Shown: in pieces, positions 12,601-19,148 of the stretch | Layout: each line of letters opens with the position of its first letter | How positions within the stretch are numbered: position 1 is the first letter of the stretch | NCBI GenBank assembly: GCA_963970005.1 | Contig: CAXAMN010008535.1 | Coordinates: 146,052 to 210,051, forward strand | Length of the DNA stretch: 64,000 bases | Source of the DNA: Durusdinium trenchii | Lineage: Eukaryota; Sar; Dinophyceae; Suessiales; Symbiodiniaceae | Direction of reading: 5' to 3' | Translations under genes and position numbers: made by a program | The notes under the pieces: model-generated | Databases searched by the model: none | What the model was told of the DNA's origin: nothing | Seen by the model: the letters and a program-made list of their open reading frames with translations, nothing else

Positions 12601-15600
12601 ATGACACGGAACAGCACCAAAAAGATCAAGCACTTCGGTACTCAGCAGCCAAAGCATTTTATGAAGCCAACAACAACCAGCTGCTCAAACGTGCACTTCT
12701 TGCCCGGCCACGGTCTGAACATGTGGCCGCCAGCCTTGGCGATTGGATCTACTACTGGAGACAGGGGGAAAACAAACTTGACCCTACTCGCTGGCGTGGC
12801 CCTGCATTGGTCTGCGCCATAGAGCCCCGCAAGAACGATGACGGCCGCATCCGAGCTTCTGTTTACTGGGTTGCTCACGGATCCAGTTTGGTGCGTGTTG
12901 CAAGTGAGCATATTCCTGCCGAGGTGGCTCGAGAAAGAGTTCATCGCCTGGAAACGCAACCTGACACAGCTGTTTCGAACAGTTTGGTTCATCGAGTTCG
13001 ACAAGCTCTGACCCCTGTGCAGGGTCCTGTGCGTTTTCTTGATCTTGCAGGGGATCCCACCTTTTCGAATGCAAAGGCTGAAACTTCTGTCCTTTCTCTG
13101 GTACCACCAGAGACAAAGGCTGAAACTTCTGTCCCTCCTCTGGTACCACCAGAGAGTCCAGAAGTTCCAATGTCAGAACCTCAAGCCGAAGAAGAAGTGA
13201 CAACAGAACATCAGCACACTGCGGCAGCAGCAGAACACAAGACAGCAGCAGCAGAAGCTAAAGCAGTTGAAGTAGAAACAAAAGAAGACCAAGATCCAAG
13301 TGGCCGAGGAAGATCAAGAAGCCCTCCACCTCATGCCTCTCGGCACAAAGACTTTGAAAACCTGTATGAGTCCTACAACAAGGCACGTCAACTTGATGGC
13401 CTCCCGCCTGTTTCTCGAGATGATCATCAGCTGAAAAGTCAATATGACATGCTGTATGGTGAGGAAGTTGATTGGCTGGACGAAAATTTCCTGGCCACTT
13501 CATTCAGTGAGAAGAACCTCACCAAAGAGCAGAAAGAAGAGTTCGCCGAAGCTCGCGACAAGGCTTTGGATGTCTGGTTTGAGAATCAAGCATGGCGACC
13601 AGTCGATGCCTCCGAAGCCCAACCAGGCGAAGCAGTACCAGCAAGATTTTTGCAGCGCTGGAAGCCAACAAAAGAAGGGCAGAAAGCAAACGCCCGAATC
13701 ATCATACAGGGATTCAAACATCGTGATGTGCTCGAAGACACTGTAGATAAGGAAGCTCCTACTTTGTCCATGGTTGGTCGCAGCTCCATTTATCTTTTTG
13801 CAGTGGTTCGTCAGCTCAAGCTGTGGAGTGCTGATGTGAAGACTGCTTTTCAACAAGCAGACAACATCGAACAAGAAGCCCGAGTGTTCATACAGCCCTC
13901 AGCTGAGATTCGACGCCTCCTGGAGAGAAAGATTGGATTGAAACCATGGCAAATCATGCGTGCATCCAAGCCCGCTTTTGGTGATTGCAGAGCTCCAAGA
14001 CAGTGGAATGCAACTGCTCATAGGTGCTTGACTGAGGAACTTGGCATGATCCCACACCCTTTGGATCGTTGTGTGTACCTCAGCATTCGAGCTGCATATG
14101 AATCTGATCCAGCTTTCGAAGTGTTCCAATGGAATGGGGTCCCTAGCATTGTTGACGGCATTTTTGGACTCCATGTGGACGACTTCATTGGTGCTGGTGA
14201 AGGTTTCTGCAGTGAGCATGATTTGAAAAAGGAATGTCCCAATGAAGAGTGTTTCCTCAACCGCATCCTGCGTTTGGCTCAGCGTTTTCGTTTTGGTGCA
14301 TGGGATTTTGGAAATGGCTCAAAGATCATCTTTTGTGGTGCTGAACTGCAACAGTCGCTAGACTACTCCACCATTTCGGTGAGTCTGGCGAACTATGTAC
14401 AAAAGGTGAAACCTATTTCATTGGACAAATCCAGGAAAACAATGACAGAGTCTCCATGCGATGAACGCGAACATCGACAGTTCCGTGCCCTCATTGGTGC
14501 GCTAGCATGGCCTGCTCATCAAAGCCTTCCGGAGTTGTGTGCAAGCGTGAGCATTTTGCAAGCATCAGCAAGCAATCCATGTGTTGGTGATTTGAACCAA
14601 GCAAACAAGCTGCTTCGTTTTGCAAAAGAAGTTTCAAAAGATCACCAACTGTACATGCGTGGTTCATGTGCTTTTTCTGAGTTGTGCATTGGAGCCTATA
14701 CCGATGCTGCCTGGGCCGTGAGACCCGACGGATCGAGCCAAGGTGGACTTTTGGTTTTCATTTGTTCGCACCAAGAGCTGGAATCCGGCAGCATGATGCC
14801 GCTCAATGTCTTTTATTGGAAATCGCACAAGTTGGCACGTATTTGTCGGTCAAGCTTGTCCTCAGAGGCTCAAGCAGCCGCCATTGCAGTGGACGAGCTT
14901 GAATGGTGCAAGATTTTTGTTTCCGTCATGCTCGACCCCACCTTGCCGATCGAAAGTCCGGAAGCATTGAAAAAGCTTGGACCATCCCCGCTTGTGACAG
15001 ATGCAAAATCTTTGTTTGATGCTGCCAAGTCCTTGTCTCCCAGCATGAAATTGAGTGAGAAAAGAACTGCGATCGAAGTGGCCATTGTGCGAGATCGTAT
15101 GAACGCTTTGTTGGGAAAATGGATGTGGGTGAACTCACACCAACAGATCTCTGACGGCTTGACAAAGCCGGCTTCCAGAGATTCCATGGCCTACATCATG
15201 AAGCGTGGCACCCATCAACTCAAGTTCAACCCCGACTTTACAGCCTCCAAGAAAGTGTCCTCGGAAGCCAAGAAAGAAGAAAGAGAAATCCATGAAGCTT
15301 TTTCAAAAGAAATGGAAGAACAACAAGTTTTTGAAGTGGAAGAGTGGCAAAAGCATGAACAAAGTCTTTGTTTGCTTCCCAAATGCTGCAAACCTCGCAA
15401 CGAGAGTGATCCTCGAAACAAATATTGCAGCAGAAGGCACTTCTATGCCCACCGTAGCTCTCAAGGACAGCAAGACGAATGGAAGAAAGCAGCTTTGTTT
15501 TCCGCAGCCATTTTGATGGCCAGCGAAGTCCCTCTCGTCGAAGGAGCGCTGGAACTTGTGGAAGAACAAGCATGGAGTGGCCCAGTGCTCATGTCCTTTT

Positions 15601-18264
15601 TTGTCATCATGGTCTTCGCATGGATAGGTCTTGAGAACGTGTTCTTGCGCTTTGGCATTGAAACCATCTTCTACAAGGCCTACAGCTTTGTGAATGCCAA
15701 GTTGATGAATTGGTTCAAGAAGGAGGTGATCGAAAACGAACAGGTCACTGAGAACAACGAAGTTCCTGAGAATGACCCGGTGCTTGTGAACCAGCTCAAT
15801 CCTCCGAGCCATGTCGTCTCCGCAGCTGTTCAGGCCGATGAGGTGATTCTAAATGCACTGACTTTGGCCCGTCGTCCTGGAATAGATTCAGGAAGCACGA
15901 CTACGAACACAGAGTCGGATCTTCCAGATGAAGAATGGCATCGCTGGAGTCGCATGAAGGTGAGAGTTCAAAACGAGGCTGGACAAGGCCCATATCGTCG
16001 CCTTCTATGGGAACTTGAAAACCATGATAGCAGTCTGGACTCCCAGACAAGGTGCGTGTTGCAATCTGAGAGCTTCACCACACAGCGCTGGAGGAAGTTC
16101 AGTGAATTGCTTCGAGCTCAGGACACCTCGCAATTTTCTGATGAGCAAGTATGTCAGTGGCACCGAATGTGGAATGACAACCTGGTGTTTTTGGCTGACG
16201 TGAATCGTCGCATCGTTCGTCAGAGAAATCAGATCATTGCCTTGGAACGCAATGACCGTGTTCGTGAGCAAATCTACAACGGTGAACTGGCTGATCGAAC
16301 CTGCCAGACTCCTATGACGTTTGTTGCTGGCACTCGACCAAGACGCCTGGCTGAGAGAGAACATGGTGCCTGGTACCATGTGAGTGATTTAGATGTCCTT
16401 CGTTGAAGAGGACTCTAGCCCGCTTTTTGAATTTTCTTCGACAGCCCTTGAAAACTTCCTTGGGCGTGTCAATGTTGCGAATGCACATGTGAGATTTGTT
16501 TTCCATTTTGCAATGCATTTCATGATGAGAGCGGATAGATGACATTTGAGTCACACCGCAATCGAATTTCAATTCTCAAATCCGGCCGAAGGGCCCTTGA
16601 GTCACGTTCGGCGACGACCTTCGCCACCCGCTGGCATCGTGAGAAAGGACGCATCGCGGCCTTCGAGTTCTTTTTCTTTGGTTGCTTGGAACTTCGTGAG
16701 TTCAAGTACTTCGAGAGTCCCACTATAAAGGAGCAAGCCTTGGGCTCAGCTGGGACTTTCGCAACTGAGTTCTGCTGCTAATGGAATGTGGAAAATAGGA
16801 GCTGATTGAACATGAGTGATTTGCTCAAATGGAGGATCTCACGTAATGTTGCAATTGCTTGTCCTTCTTCAGTCCAGAAGAGTCAGTTCCGTGGAGGCTT
16901 GCGGAAATATGACATGGACTTTATAGCTCCGAGCCTGGAGGTCTTCCAAGCCAACATGACTTGCTGCCGGCGGAAGCACGAGCATCAAGACTACTGTGAC
17001 AAAGAAACCGCCTCTTGGAACAGCCAGAATGGCAGATCAGGGTGAAATCTTGACCCCATCAGACCCGCTAAACCCAAGGAGCATGAAAGGTCCACTAGTA
17101 GCGTCCTTCGTCCTAGTAGTAAGGCCAGGAGCCCCTAGTAGCGTCCTTGCTCCTAGTAGTAAGGCCAGGAGCCCCTAGTAGCGTCCTTGCTCCTAGTAGT
17201 AAGGCCAGGAGCCCCTANNNNNNNNNNGCCCCTAGTAGCGTCCTTGCTCCTAGTAGTAAGGCCAGGAGCCCCTACTAGCGTCCTTGCTCCTAGTAGGAAG
17301 CCTCGAGGTCCTAGCAGCGTCCTTGCTCCTAGTAGCAAGGCCAGGAGTCCCCAGGAGCGTCCTTGCTCCTAGTAGTAAGGCCAGGAGCCCCTAGTAGCGT
17401 CCTTGTTCCTAATTAAGTCCCACCAAATCAAATCTCTTCAGGTGAAATGTTTGATTTCTCGCAGCTTCAGGTGGTGCTCCCAATGATTGGGCTTTGTTTC
17501 CGCTTGTTGGCGCAACAACGTGGTATAGGTGTCACAGAGAGTGGCTGGGCTGTGTTTCTAGTTTGGAAACTAATTACAGAGGTTAAGGAGTTAAGGATGG
17601 TTACTGTAAGGCTAGGAGGGAACGCTTCAATACTTCACCCCCATGTTGATGGAGCACGCAGGTGGGAATGAGCTGTACAACATCTATTCCACGAACATCG
17701 AGAAGTACCTTCCGAACAAGTTTGACTACACCCAGGTGAGCGGACCCACGGTAAACCGTCCATTGTTTGGAAGCTTGATCAAGCAGGTGGGCGCGATTGT
17801 GGACAAGTTGAGCAACGAGGAACTAGCAAACTTCTCCTGGTTTCAAGCCGTTTTGTACTGTTTGATTTTGGTTCAGCATGTTCAAAATGAGGTGGCTCAA
17901 TGACTTCAGTTGGCTTCAAATGGGTCGGTATAGTGTTTTCAACTCTTGCTTTTAACTCTATTGTCTATTGAGGTATACTGCCAAGGCCCTTCATTTGATT
18001 TGACCCAAGGCCAGATTGAACTACAGAACCTAGATACCGGAACTGATGAGGTTGCATTTATGAGAGAAACTCAGTTGTCCTTCCTGGACCTGCAAAGGTG
18101 TTGGAGTGTTTACTTTGTCCGGCCATGACTTTGTCGCTTGAAATTAGGCTGAAATCCTCTCGATTGACATGCCACTGGAAGTGGACGAACGCCACGGCAC
18201 CGTCAGCGAAGCCTTCCGCAATGCATTGTCCTGGCCCGTGCCCACTGAGATGGCTGAGGACCCC
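6505..18264 (+). CDS. multi-exon gene with HET-like (TIR-related) domain, split by a Copia insertion
   Basis: Eleven candidate exons (6505-6645, 7317-7481, 7624-7761, 7998-8084, 8284-8350, 8583-8732, 16873-17003, 17465-17522, 17662-about 17830, 17973-18050, 18148-18264) join with compatible phases. The spliced peptide carries, in order, FFSYEWQSW, LYVWLDILAIPQ, LYVYASSTSAFIVIAP and TYRSRVWTRVEQVAM. These recall the HET-domain series (aLSYxWG, lWiDaiCInQ, iYxxA, fxxRxWxxQE), then TCCRRKHEHQDYCDK and VVLPMIGLCFRLL. HET domains are known from fungal self/non-self incompatibility and are related to TIR. Here the role is unknown. From memory, similar uncharacterised proteins are common in Symbiodiniaceae. 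The 5' and 3' ends are not determined. Intron 8733-16872 contains the Copia element. Two donors appear to be GA (8351 and 17004). Confidence 0.55.
6700..7270. repeat. degenerate GGATTCCGCAACTG repeat cluster
   Basis: Variants of a 14-base motif (GGATTCCGCAACTG, also with GCCACTG) recur at irregular spacing, and a longer block with CAGCAACCACAGGCCC and AAGCATCC occurs twice (about 6880 and 7130). A related CAGAATCC series follows to 7270. The block fills the intron between the exons ending 6645 and starting 7317. Long frames on both strands here come from the repeat and are not called as genes. Confidence 0.75.
7317..7481 (+). CDS. HET-like gene, candidate exon
   Basis: 55 codons, phase 0 to 0. 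The acceptor follows a clear pyrimidine tract (GTCTTTTCCTTTACC) and GTCAAG; the donor is GTAGTT. The peptide includes AVFWFDFDRCRRLRP and AEVLGHQGIAFRIQEAG. Confidence 0.45.
7624..7761 (+). CDS. HET-like gene, exon with FFSYEWQSW motif
   Basis: 46 codons, phase 0 to 0, between acceptor CCCTTTCCAG and donor GTGCCT. It carries GGQIVFFSYEWQSWTKLG, which matches the position of the first conserved motif of HET-like domains (SYxWG). The minus-strand frames over this interval are shadows. Confidence 0.55.
7998..8084 (+). CDS. HET-like gene, exon with LYVWLDILAIPQ motif
   Basis: 29 codons, phase 0 to 0, acceptor CATCTCAG, donor GTCGGA. It carries VGNLYVWLDILAIPQ followed by SLAVNTLY, corresponding to the second HET-like motif (WiDaiCInQ). 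The WLD aspartate and the terminal Q are the matching positions. Confidence 0.55.
8284..8350 (+). CDS. HET-like gene, exon with VYASSTSAFIVIAP
   Basis: 22 codons plus one base. It follows acceptor ATACAAG and reads VYASSTSAFIVIAPEGNHEN. The exact 3' border is uncertain. A GA donor at 8351 gives the phase needed by the next exon, and no GT donor fits. Confidence 0.45.
8583..8732 (+). CDS. HET-like gene, exon with SRVWTRVEQ motif
   Basis: Two bases, 49 codons and one base, between acceptor TGCTTAG and donor GTGATG. It reads NLETYRSRVWTRVEQVAMF and LQKMYIAEEGGQ, corresponding to the HET-like RxWxxQE motif. Its last G joins the TC at 16873 across the Copia-bearing intron. Confidence 0.55.
8836..8840. 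repeat. 5-bp target-site duplication, left copy (GTCCC)
   Basis: GTCCC stands directly before the left LTR and again directly after the right LTR at 16717-16721, as expected of integrase-mediated insertion. Confidence 0.9.
8841..9090 (+). repeat. left LTR, 250 bp
   Basis: It begins TGTCAATGTTGCG and ends GTACTTCGAGA, and matches 16467-16716 throughout. Promoter and polyadenylation signals were not identified. Short ORFs within both LTRs are identical by duplication and not called. Confidence 0.95.
9092..9104 (+). promoter_or_regulatory. primer-binding site, initiator tRNA-Met type
   Basis: TGGTAGCGGAGCC begins one base after the left LTR. Its complement ends in CGCTACCA, closely resembling the 3' end of eukaryotic initiator tRNA-Met (CTGCTACCA type), the usual primer of Copia elements. 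The host tRNA sequence is not available here, so the match is an inference. Confidence 0.7.
9225..16406 (+). CDS. Copia Gag-Pol polyprotein, 2,393 residues
   Basis: A single frame from the first ATG after the leader. Gag covers about 1-420 and has an acidic Glu/Asp/Tyr tract followed by a Lys-Gly run; no CCHC zinc knuckle is seen. The aspartic protease has DSGAT at 443-447. About 625-800 is a methyltransferase-like insert (CAPPCTKWS with C691, MEHP at 743-746). Integrase has zinc ligands H900, H905, C933, C936 and catalytic D963, D1021, E1057 (35 residues between the last two); the integrase C-terminal fold lies near W1190. Two 14-residue repeats lie near 1284-1310. Reverse transcriptase has D1537 and HVDD 1650-1653; RNase H has D1827, E1881, D1926. 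About 390 residues follow, with a Cys/His cluster and a membrane segment near 2119-2141. All catalytic residues checked are present, so it may be active. Confidence 0.95.
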   Translation: MSGQQRRQRDRQEGEQPVDVPIPPSPPRAANGASPGTPSSGSNNYRGLDSGLAKAAPSAEGLTQSGYRSYRRRLELYALQCRRRSTDAEIEGALLVISLLKDTVWDAAEQIDLKEITSGTNPFAPLFTMMDQLFQYGEQIEVPYRCEEFFQSFNRQKGEEMQAYLIRHRTALKKLREVKIDIPPLLAGWHLLTRSGTPKWTHVQVKALCKGELDYEEVQRALLRMFGGDHKPNTKDIGPVAKSSKDEFFYEEDYDEEFYYEGEEEDDWHEIYYEGEEDEEEIPEELEEAYENMDEAYISYLESRKRMKELALARGFYPVVAIGPDFDHGKGSKSERKGSSKGKGKSKGKGKGKGKGKSMFPRRPMHGLRKPPSSSTTTSSELRSTLTGSNSSHGPRFKRYRVQAQGVKEVGGEEVTMVEELTEECFQEDIFFATLAPGHAIVDSGATRTLVGEEVWKEWVEHYDEGLLGPLRTQAQKRSFKFGGGEMLESNYEISFNALVKGQKLPITVSVVPGHTPFLLARPVLEQWGVKQDYASGNMKVAQSEWFQPSRGQKGHYVLNLLEYHEDEQEMNYITEEEVLISTSPLEIEPPCETEPSDIAEQILMESEANEVEEMSQQVLQRLQQERKLIFFEVYVDEGNLATELLKRFPDCEVATFSLPHWDFEKENDRKAFLKLVREQKPHFIWCAPPCTKWSPMQRLNMIKAEKLAYILELQKQEEKQHLKLVLDVTDICNWEINAGMAMEHPHLAMSWKTKTLESMDGYDAICNRCRTGLCYYDRMGNYVGKVKKPTRIRTNSQMVFEALDLPCECLPGEHVAMDGKAESLKKMQNYERGFVKRAANAIYQEMEERWRQREIAKIYMVEEQDEKNKVKNASNITEEEKKLMKTHSKQNLQVISKLHKQLGHPGVDRMIKTLKDAGMDESLIRCAKDYKCEVCEQQAQRKLEKPASLPQASHFNECLEADVFHIRWNGEKRKVLAILDIYSKYEINAVLERETEEAELKILREQWLQTFGPPERFRTDQSGAHMSQKYLDFFDQNNIKLILVPKEAHYRMGSVERLHAVRRMQLLKMQKDEPNVLLEEAVPVACHQRNRLRSVHGSSPYQIVFGHNPQSNGLCDEPHLSKPLDDTEQHQKDQALRYSAAKAFYEANNNQLLKRALLARPRSEHVAASLGDWIYYWRQGENKLDPTRWRGPALVCAIEPRKNDDGRIRASVYWVAHGSSLVRVASEHIPAEVARERVHRLETQPDTAVSNSLVHRVRQALTPVQGPVRFLDLAGDPTFSNAKAETSVLSLVPPETKAETSVPPLVPPESPEVPMSEPQAEEEVTTEHQHTAAAAEHKTAAAEAKAVEVETKEDQDPSGRGRSRSPPPHASRHKDFENLYESYNKARQLDGLPPVSRDDHQLKSQYDMLYGEEVDWLDENFLATSFSEKNLTKEQKEEFAEARDKALDVWFENQAWRPVDASEAQPGEAVPARFLQRWKPTKEGQKANARIIIQGFKHRDVLEDTVDKEAPTLSMVGRSSIYLFAVVRQLKLWSADVKTAFQQADNIEQEARVFIQPSAEIRRLLERKIGLKPWQIMRASKPAFGDCRAPRQWNATAHRCLTEELGMIPHPLDRCVYLSIRAAYESDPAFEVFQWNGVPSIVDGIFGLHVDDFIGAGEGFCSEHDLKKECPNEECFLNRILRLAQRFRFGAWDFGNGSKIIFCGAELQQSLDYSTISVSLANYVQKVKPISLDKSRKTMTESPCDEREHRQFRALIGALAWPAHQSLPELCASVSILQASASNPCVGDLNQANKLLRFAKEVSKDHQLYMRGSCAFSELCIGAYTDAAWAVRPDGSSQGGLLVFICSHQELESGSMMPLNVFYWKSHKLARICRSSLSSEAQAAAIAVDELEWCKIFVSVMLDPTLPIESPEALKKLGPSPLVTDAKSLFDAAKSLSPSMKLSEKRTAIEVAIVRDRMNALLGKWMWVNSHQQISDGLTKPASRDSMAYIMKRGTHQLKFNPDFTASKKVSSEAKKEEREIHEAFSKEMEEQQVFEVEEWQKHEQSLCLLPKCCKPRNESDPRNKYCSRRHFYAHRSSQGQQDEWKKAALFSAAILMASEVPLVEGALELVEEQAWSGPVLMSFFVIMVFAWIGLENVFLRFGIETIFYKAYSFVNAKLMNWFKKEVIENEQVTENNEVPENDPVLVNQLNPPSHVVSAAVQADEVILNALTLARRPGIDSGSTTTNTESDLPDEEWHRWSRMKVRVQNEAGQGPYRRLLWELENHDSSLDSQTRCVLQSESFTTQRWRKFSELLRAQDTSQFSDEQVCQWHRMWNDNLVFLADVNRRIVRQRNQIIALERNDRVREQIYNGELADRTCQTPMTFVAGTRPRRLAEREHGAWYHVSDLDVLR
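13073..13156 (+). repeat. 42-bp tandem duplication inside the polyprotein
   Basis: The block starting AAAGGCTGAAACTTCTGTCC occurs twice, 42 bases apart (13073 and 13115), with small differences. It adds 14 residues in frame to the linker between integrase and reverse transcriptase. Confidence 0.9.
16467..16716 (+). repeat. right LTR, 250 bp
   Basis: Matches the left LTR along its whole length by eye and is followed directly by GTCCC (16717-16721). Confidence 0.95.
16717..16721. repeat. 5-bp target-site duplication, right copy (GTCCC)
   Basis: Identical to 8836-8840. Together they fix the borders of the element to the base. Confidence 0.9.
16873..17003 (+). CDS. HET-like gene, exon after the Copia insertion
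   Basis: Two bases plus 43 codons after acceptor CCTTCTTCAG. It reads RKYDMDFIAPSLEVFQANMT then CCRRKHEHQDYCDK, a cysteine-rich stretch. Its first two bases complete the codon begun at 8732, 8.1 kb upstream. The 3' border is best placed at AAA with a GA donor (GAAACC), because the next exon starts at phase 0. A GT donor is not seen. Confidence 0.5.
17091..17412. repeat. 40-bp minisatellite array with assembly gap
   Basis: About eight units of a 40-bp repeat (AGTAGCGTCCTTGCTCCTAG then TAGTAAGGCCAGGAGCCCCT), mostly near-identical. Ten Ns at 17218-17227 mark an assembly gap, so the true copy number is unknown. Each unit contains GCTCCT and AGGAGC, which can pair. Related copies occur at five or more other places in the window in both orientations. 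The array lies in the intron 17004-17464 of the HET-like gene. Confidence 0.95.
17465..17522 (+). CDS. HET-like gene, exon VVLPMIGLCFRLL
   Basis: 19 codons and one base between acceptor TTTCTCGCAG and donor GTATAG, encoding LQVVLPMIGLCFRLLAQQR. The final G joins GT at 17662 to make a Gly codon. Confidence 0.5.
17662..17830 (+). CDS. HET-like gene, exon with ELYNIYSTNIEKYLP
   Basis: It follows acceptor GCACGCAG in the phase required by the previous exon and reads GNELYNIYSTNIEKYLPNKF, then NRPLFGSLIKQVGAIVDKLS. The frame is open to a TGA at 17901; coding character fades after about 17830, and donors GTGAGC (17741) and GTGGGC (17788) are alternatives, so the 3' border is open. Confidence 0.45.
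17973..18050 (+). CDS. candidate exon, probably of the HET-like gene
   Basis: 26 codons, phase 0 to 0, between acceptor GTCTATTGAG and donor GTTGCA, reading VYCQGPSFDLTQGQIELQNL then DTGTDE. Membership in the HET-like gene is inferred from spacing and phase only. Confidence 0.35.
18148..18264 (+). CDS. candidate exon, probably of the HET-like gene
   Basis: 39 codons, phase 0, after GAAATTAG, reading AEILSIDMPLEVDERHGTVS and AFRNALSWPVPTEMAEDP to donor GTGAGC. Strong C/G-ending codon bias. A further weak exon may start at 18513 (PNIDARWVEECLLG) after a long pyrimidine-rich tract and CATTTCAG. Confidence 0.4.
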
Positions 18265-18383
18265 GTGAGCAGTGTCGAATTGGGCAGCGGTCGAAGCAAC
18301 GCACAATGTCACATACTGTACTGTTTGAACCTATGACACGACAAGCACACATTGGACGAAAGATACACATTGGATGTTATATA

Positions 18384-18485
18384 ACTAGGAGCAAGGACGC
18401 TACTAGGGGCTCCTGGCCTTACTACTAGGAACAATGTTCGCTACTAGCGGCTCCTGGCATTGCTACTAGGAGCAACGACGCTACT
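18384..18485 (-). repeat. dispersed copy of the 40-bp minisatellite, inverted
   Basis: About two and a half units in the reverse orientation to the array at 17091-17412 (GAGCAAGGACGCTACTAGGG, CTCCTGGCCTTACTACTAGG), with several substitutions. Confidence 0.85.
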
Positions 18486-18956
18486 TTTATGTGTTTTCGT
18501 GTATCATTTCAGCCAAACATCGATGCCAGATGGGTGGAGGAGTGCTTGCTGGGTTGGCTGGCTTTGAACGTGATTTCACTTTCAGTTGTACAAATCTCGC
18601 GTGAGTTGTTTAAGTCAAAGAACAAGGTGTGTTTGAAAGGGCTCGTGCAAACAAGGCGTGTAATACGTAACATACATGCATAATGATCATAATGTTATAA
18701 TAGGTATTAATAGGTGGTTTTTGCAGTACACTTGTCGACCGAAGACAACTTTCGGACCAGTTGGGCCACCTTTTCTTTTTTGCCGAGTCTCATCTTCAAT
18801 CCAATCAACGTCTTGCAAGCCGGAGAAGCACTTTCAGGTCATTGACAGGGTGCACAAGCAAAAAGAAACGAACCACCCACACAAGCAAACATACCAAGCA
18901 TTTTGCACAGAACTGCCAGGAAACCATATGAACGTATATGAACTATGAATTGCAAA

Positions 18957-19148
18957 TCAGGTAACAATTCCAACCATCTTCCAAACCCTGGGGCTTAAGG
19001 GCTTCTCATCCTTTAATCGCGCCTTTAGGCCCGAGGGCCTTTCAGGAACTCTGTCGTAGGTTGCCGCCGATTCAACATCTCCACACATCGTGACATCGTC
19101 CTCGACAGGTCCTCCACAAGTCGGCGTTGACATCACCGGTTGAATCAC
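18957..19148 (-). CDS. putative 3'-terminal exon, unknown protein
   Basis: The minus strand reads 64 codons from an acceptor CAG before 19148 to TGA at 18957, including MSTPTCGGPVEDDVTMCGDV and SGLKARLKDEKPLSPRVWKM. Codon bias is coding-like along the whole length. A plus-strand alternative ends at a TAG at 19059 and is shorter. No family recognised. It would converge with the HET-like gene. Confidence 0.4.
   Translation of the reverse strand: MIQPVMSTPTCGGPVEDDVTMCGDVESAATYDRVPERPSGLKARLKDEKPLSPRVWKMVGIVT

Larger units (their letters stand above)
8841..16716 (+). mobile_element. intact Ty1/copia LTR retrotransposon, 7,876 bp
   Basis: The element has two 250-bp LTRs (8841-9090, 16467-16716) that I read as base-for-base identical, a flanking GTCCC duplication, a primer-binding site directly after the left LTR, and one uninterrupted Gag-Pol frame. 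Integrase precedes reverse transcriptase, the Copia order. Identical LTRs imply recent insertion. It lies, in the same direction, inside an intron of the HET-like gene; without it and one GTCCC copy that intron would be 259 bp. No clear polypurine tract precedes the right LTR (bases before it are CTTCCTTGGGCG), which is odd. The LTR starts TG but ends GA rather than CA. Confidence 0.95.
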
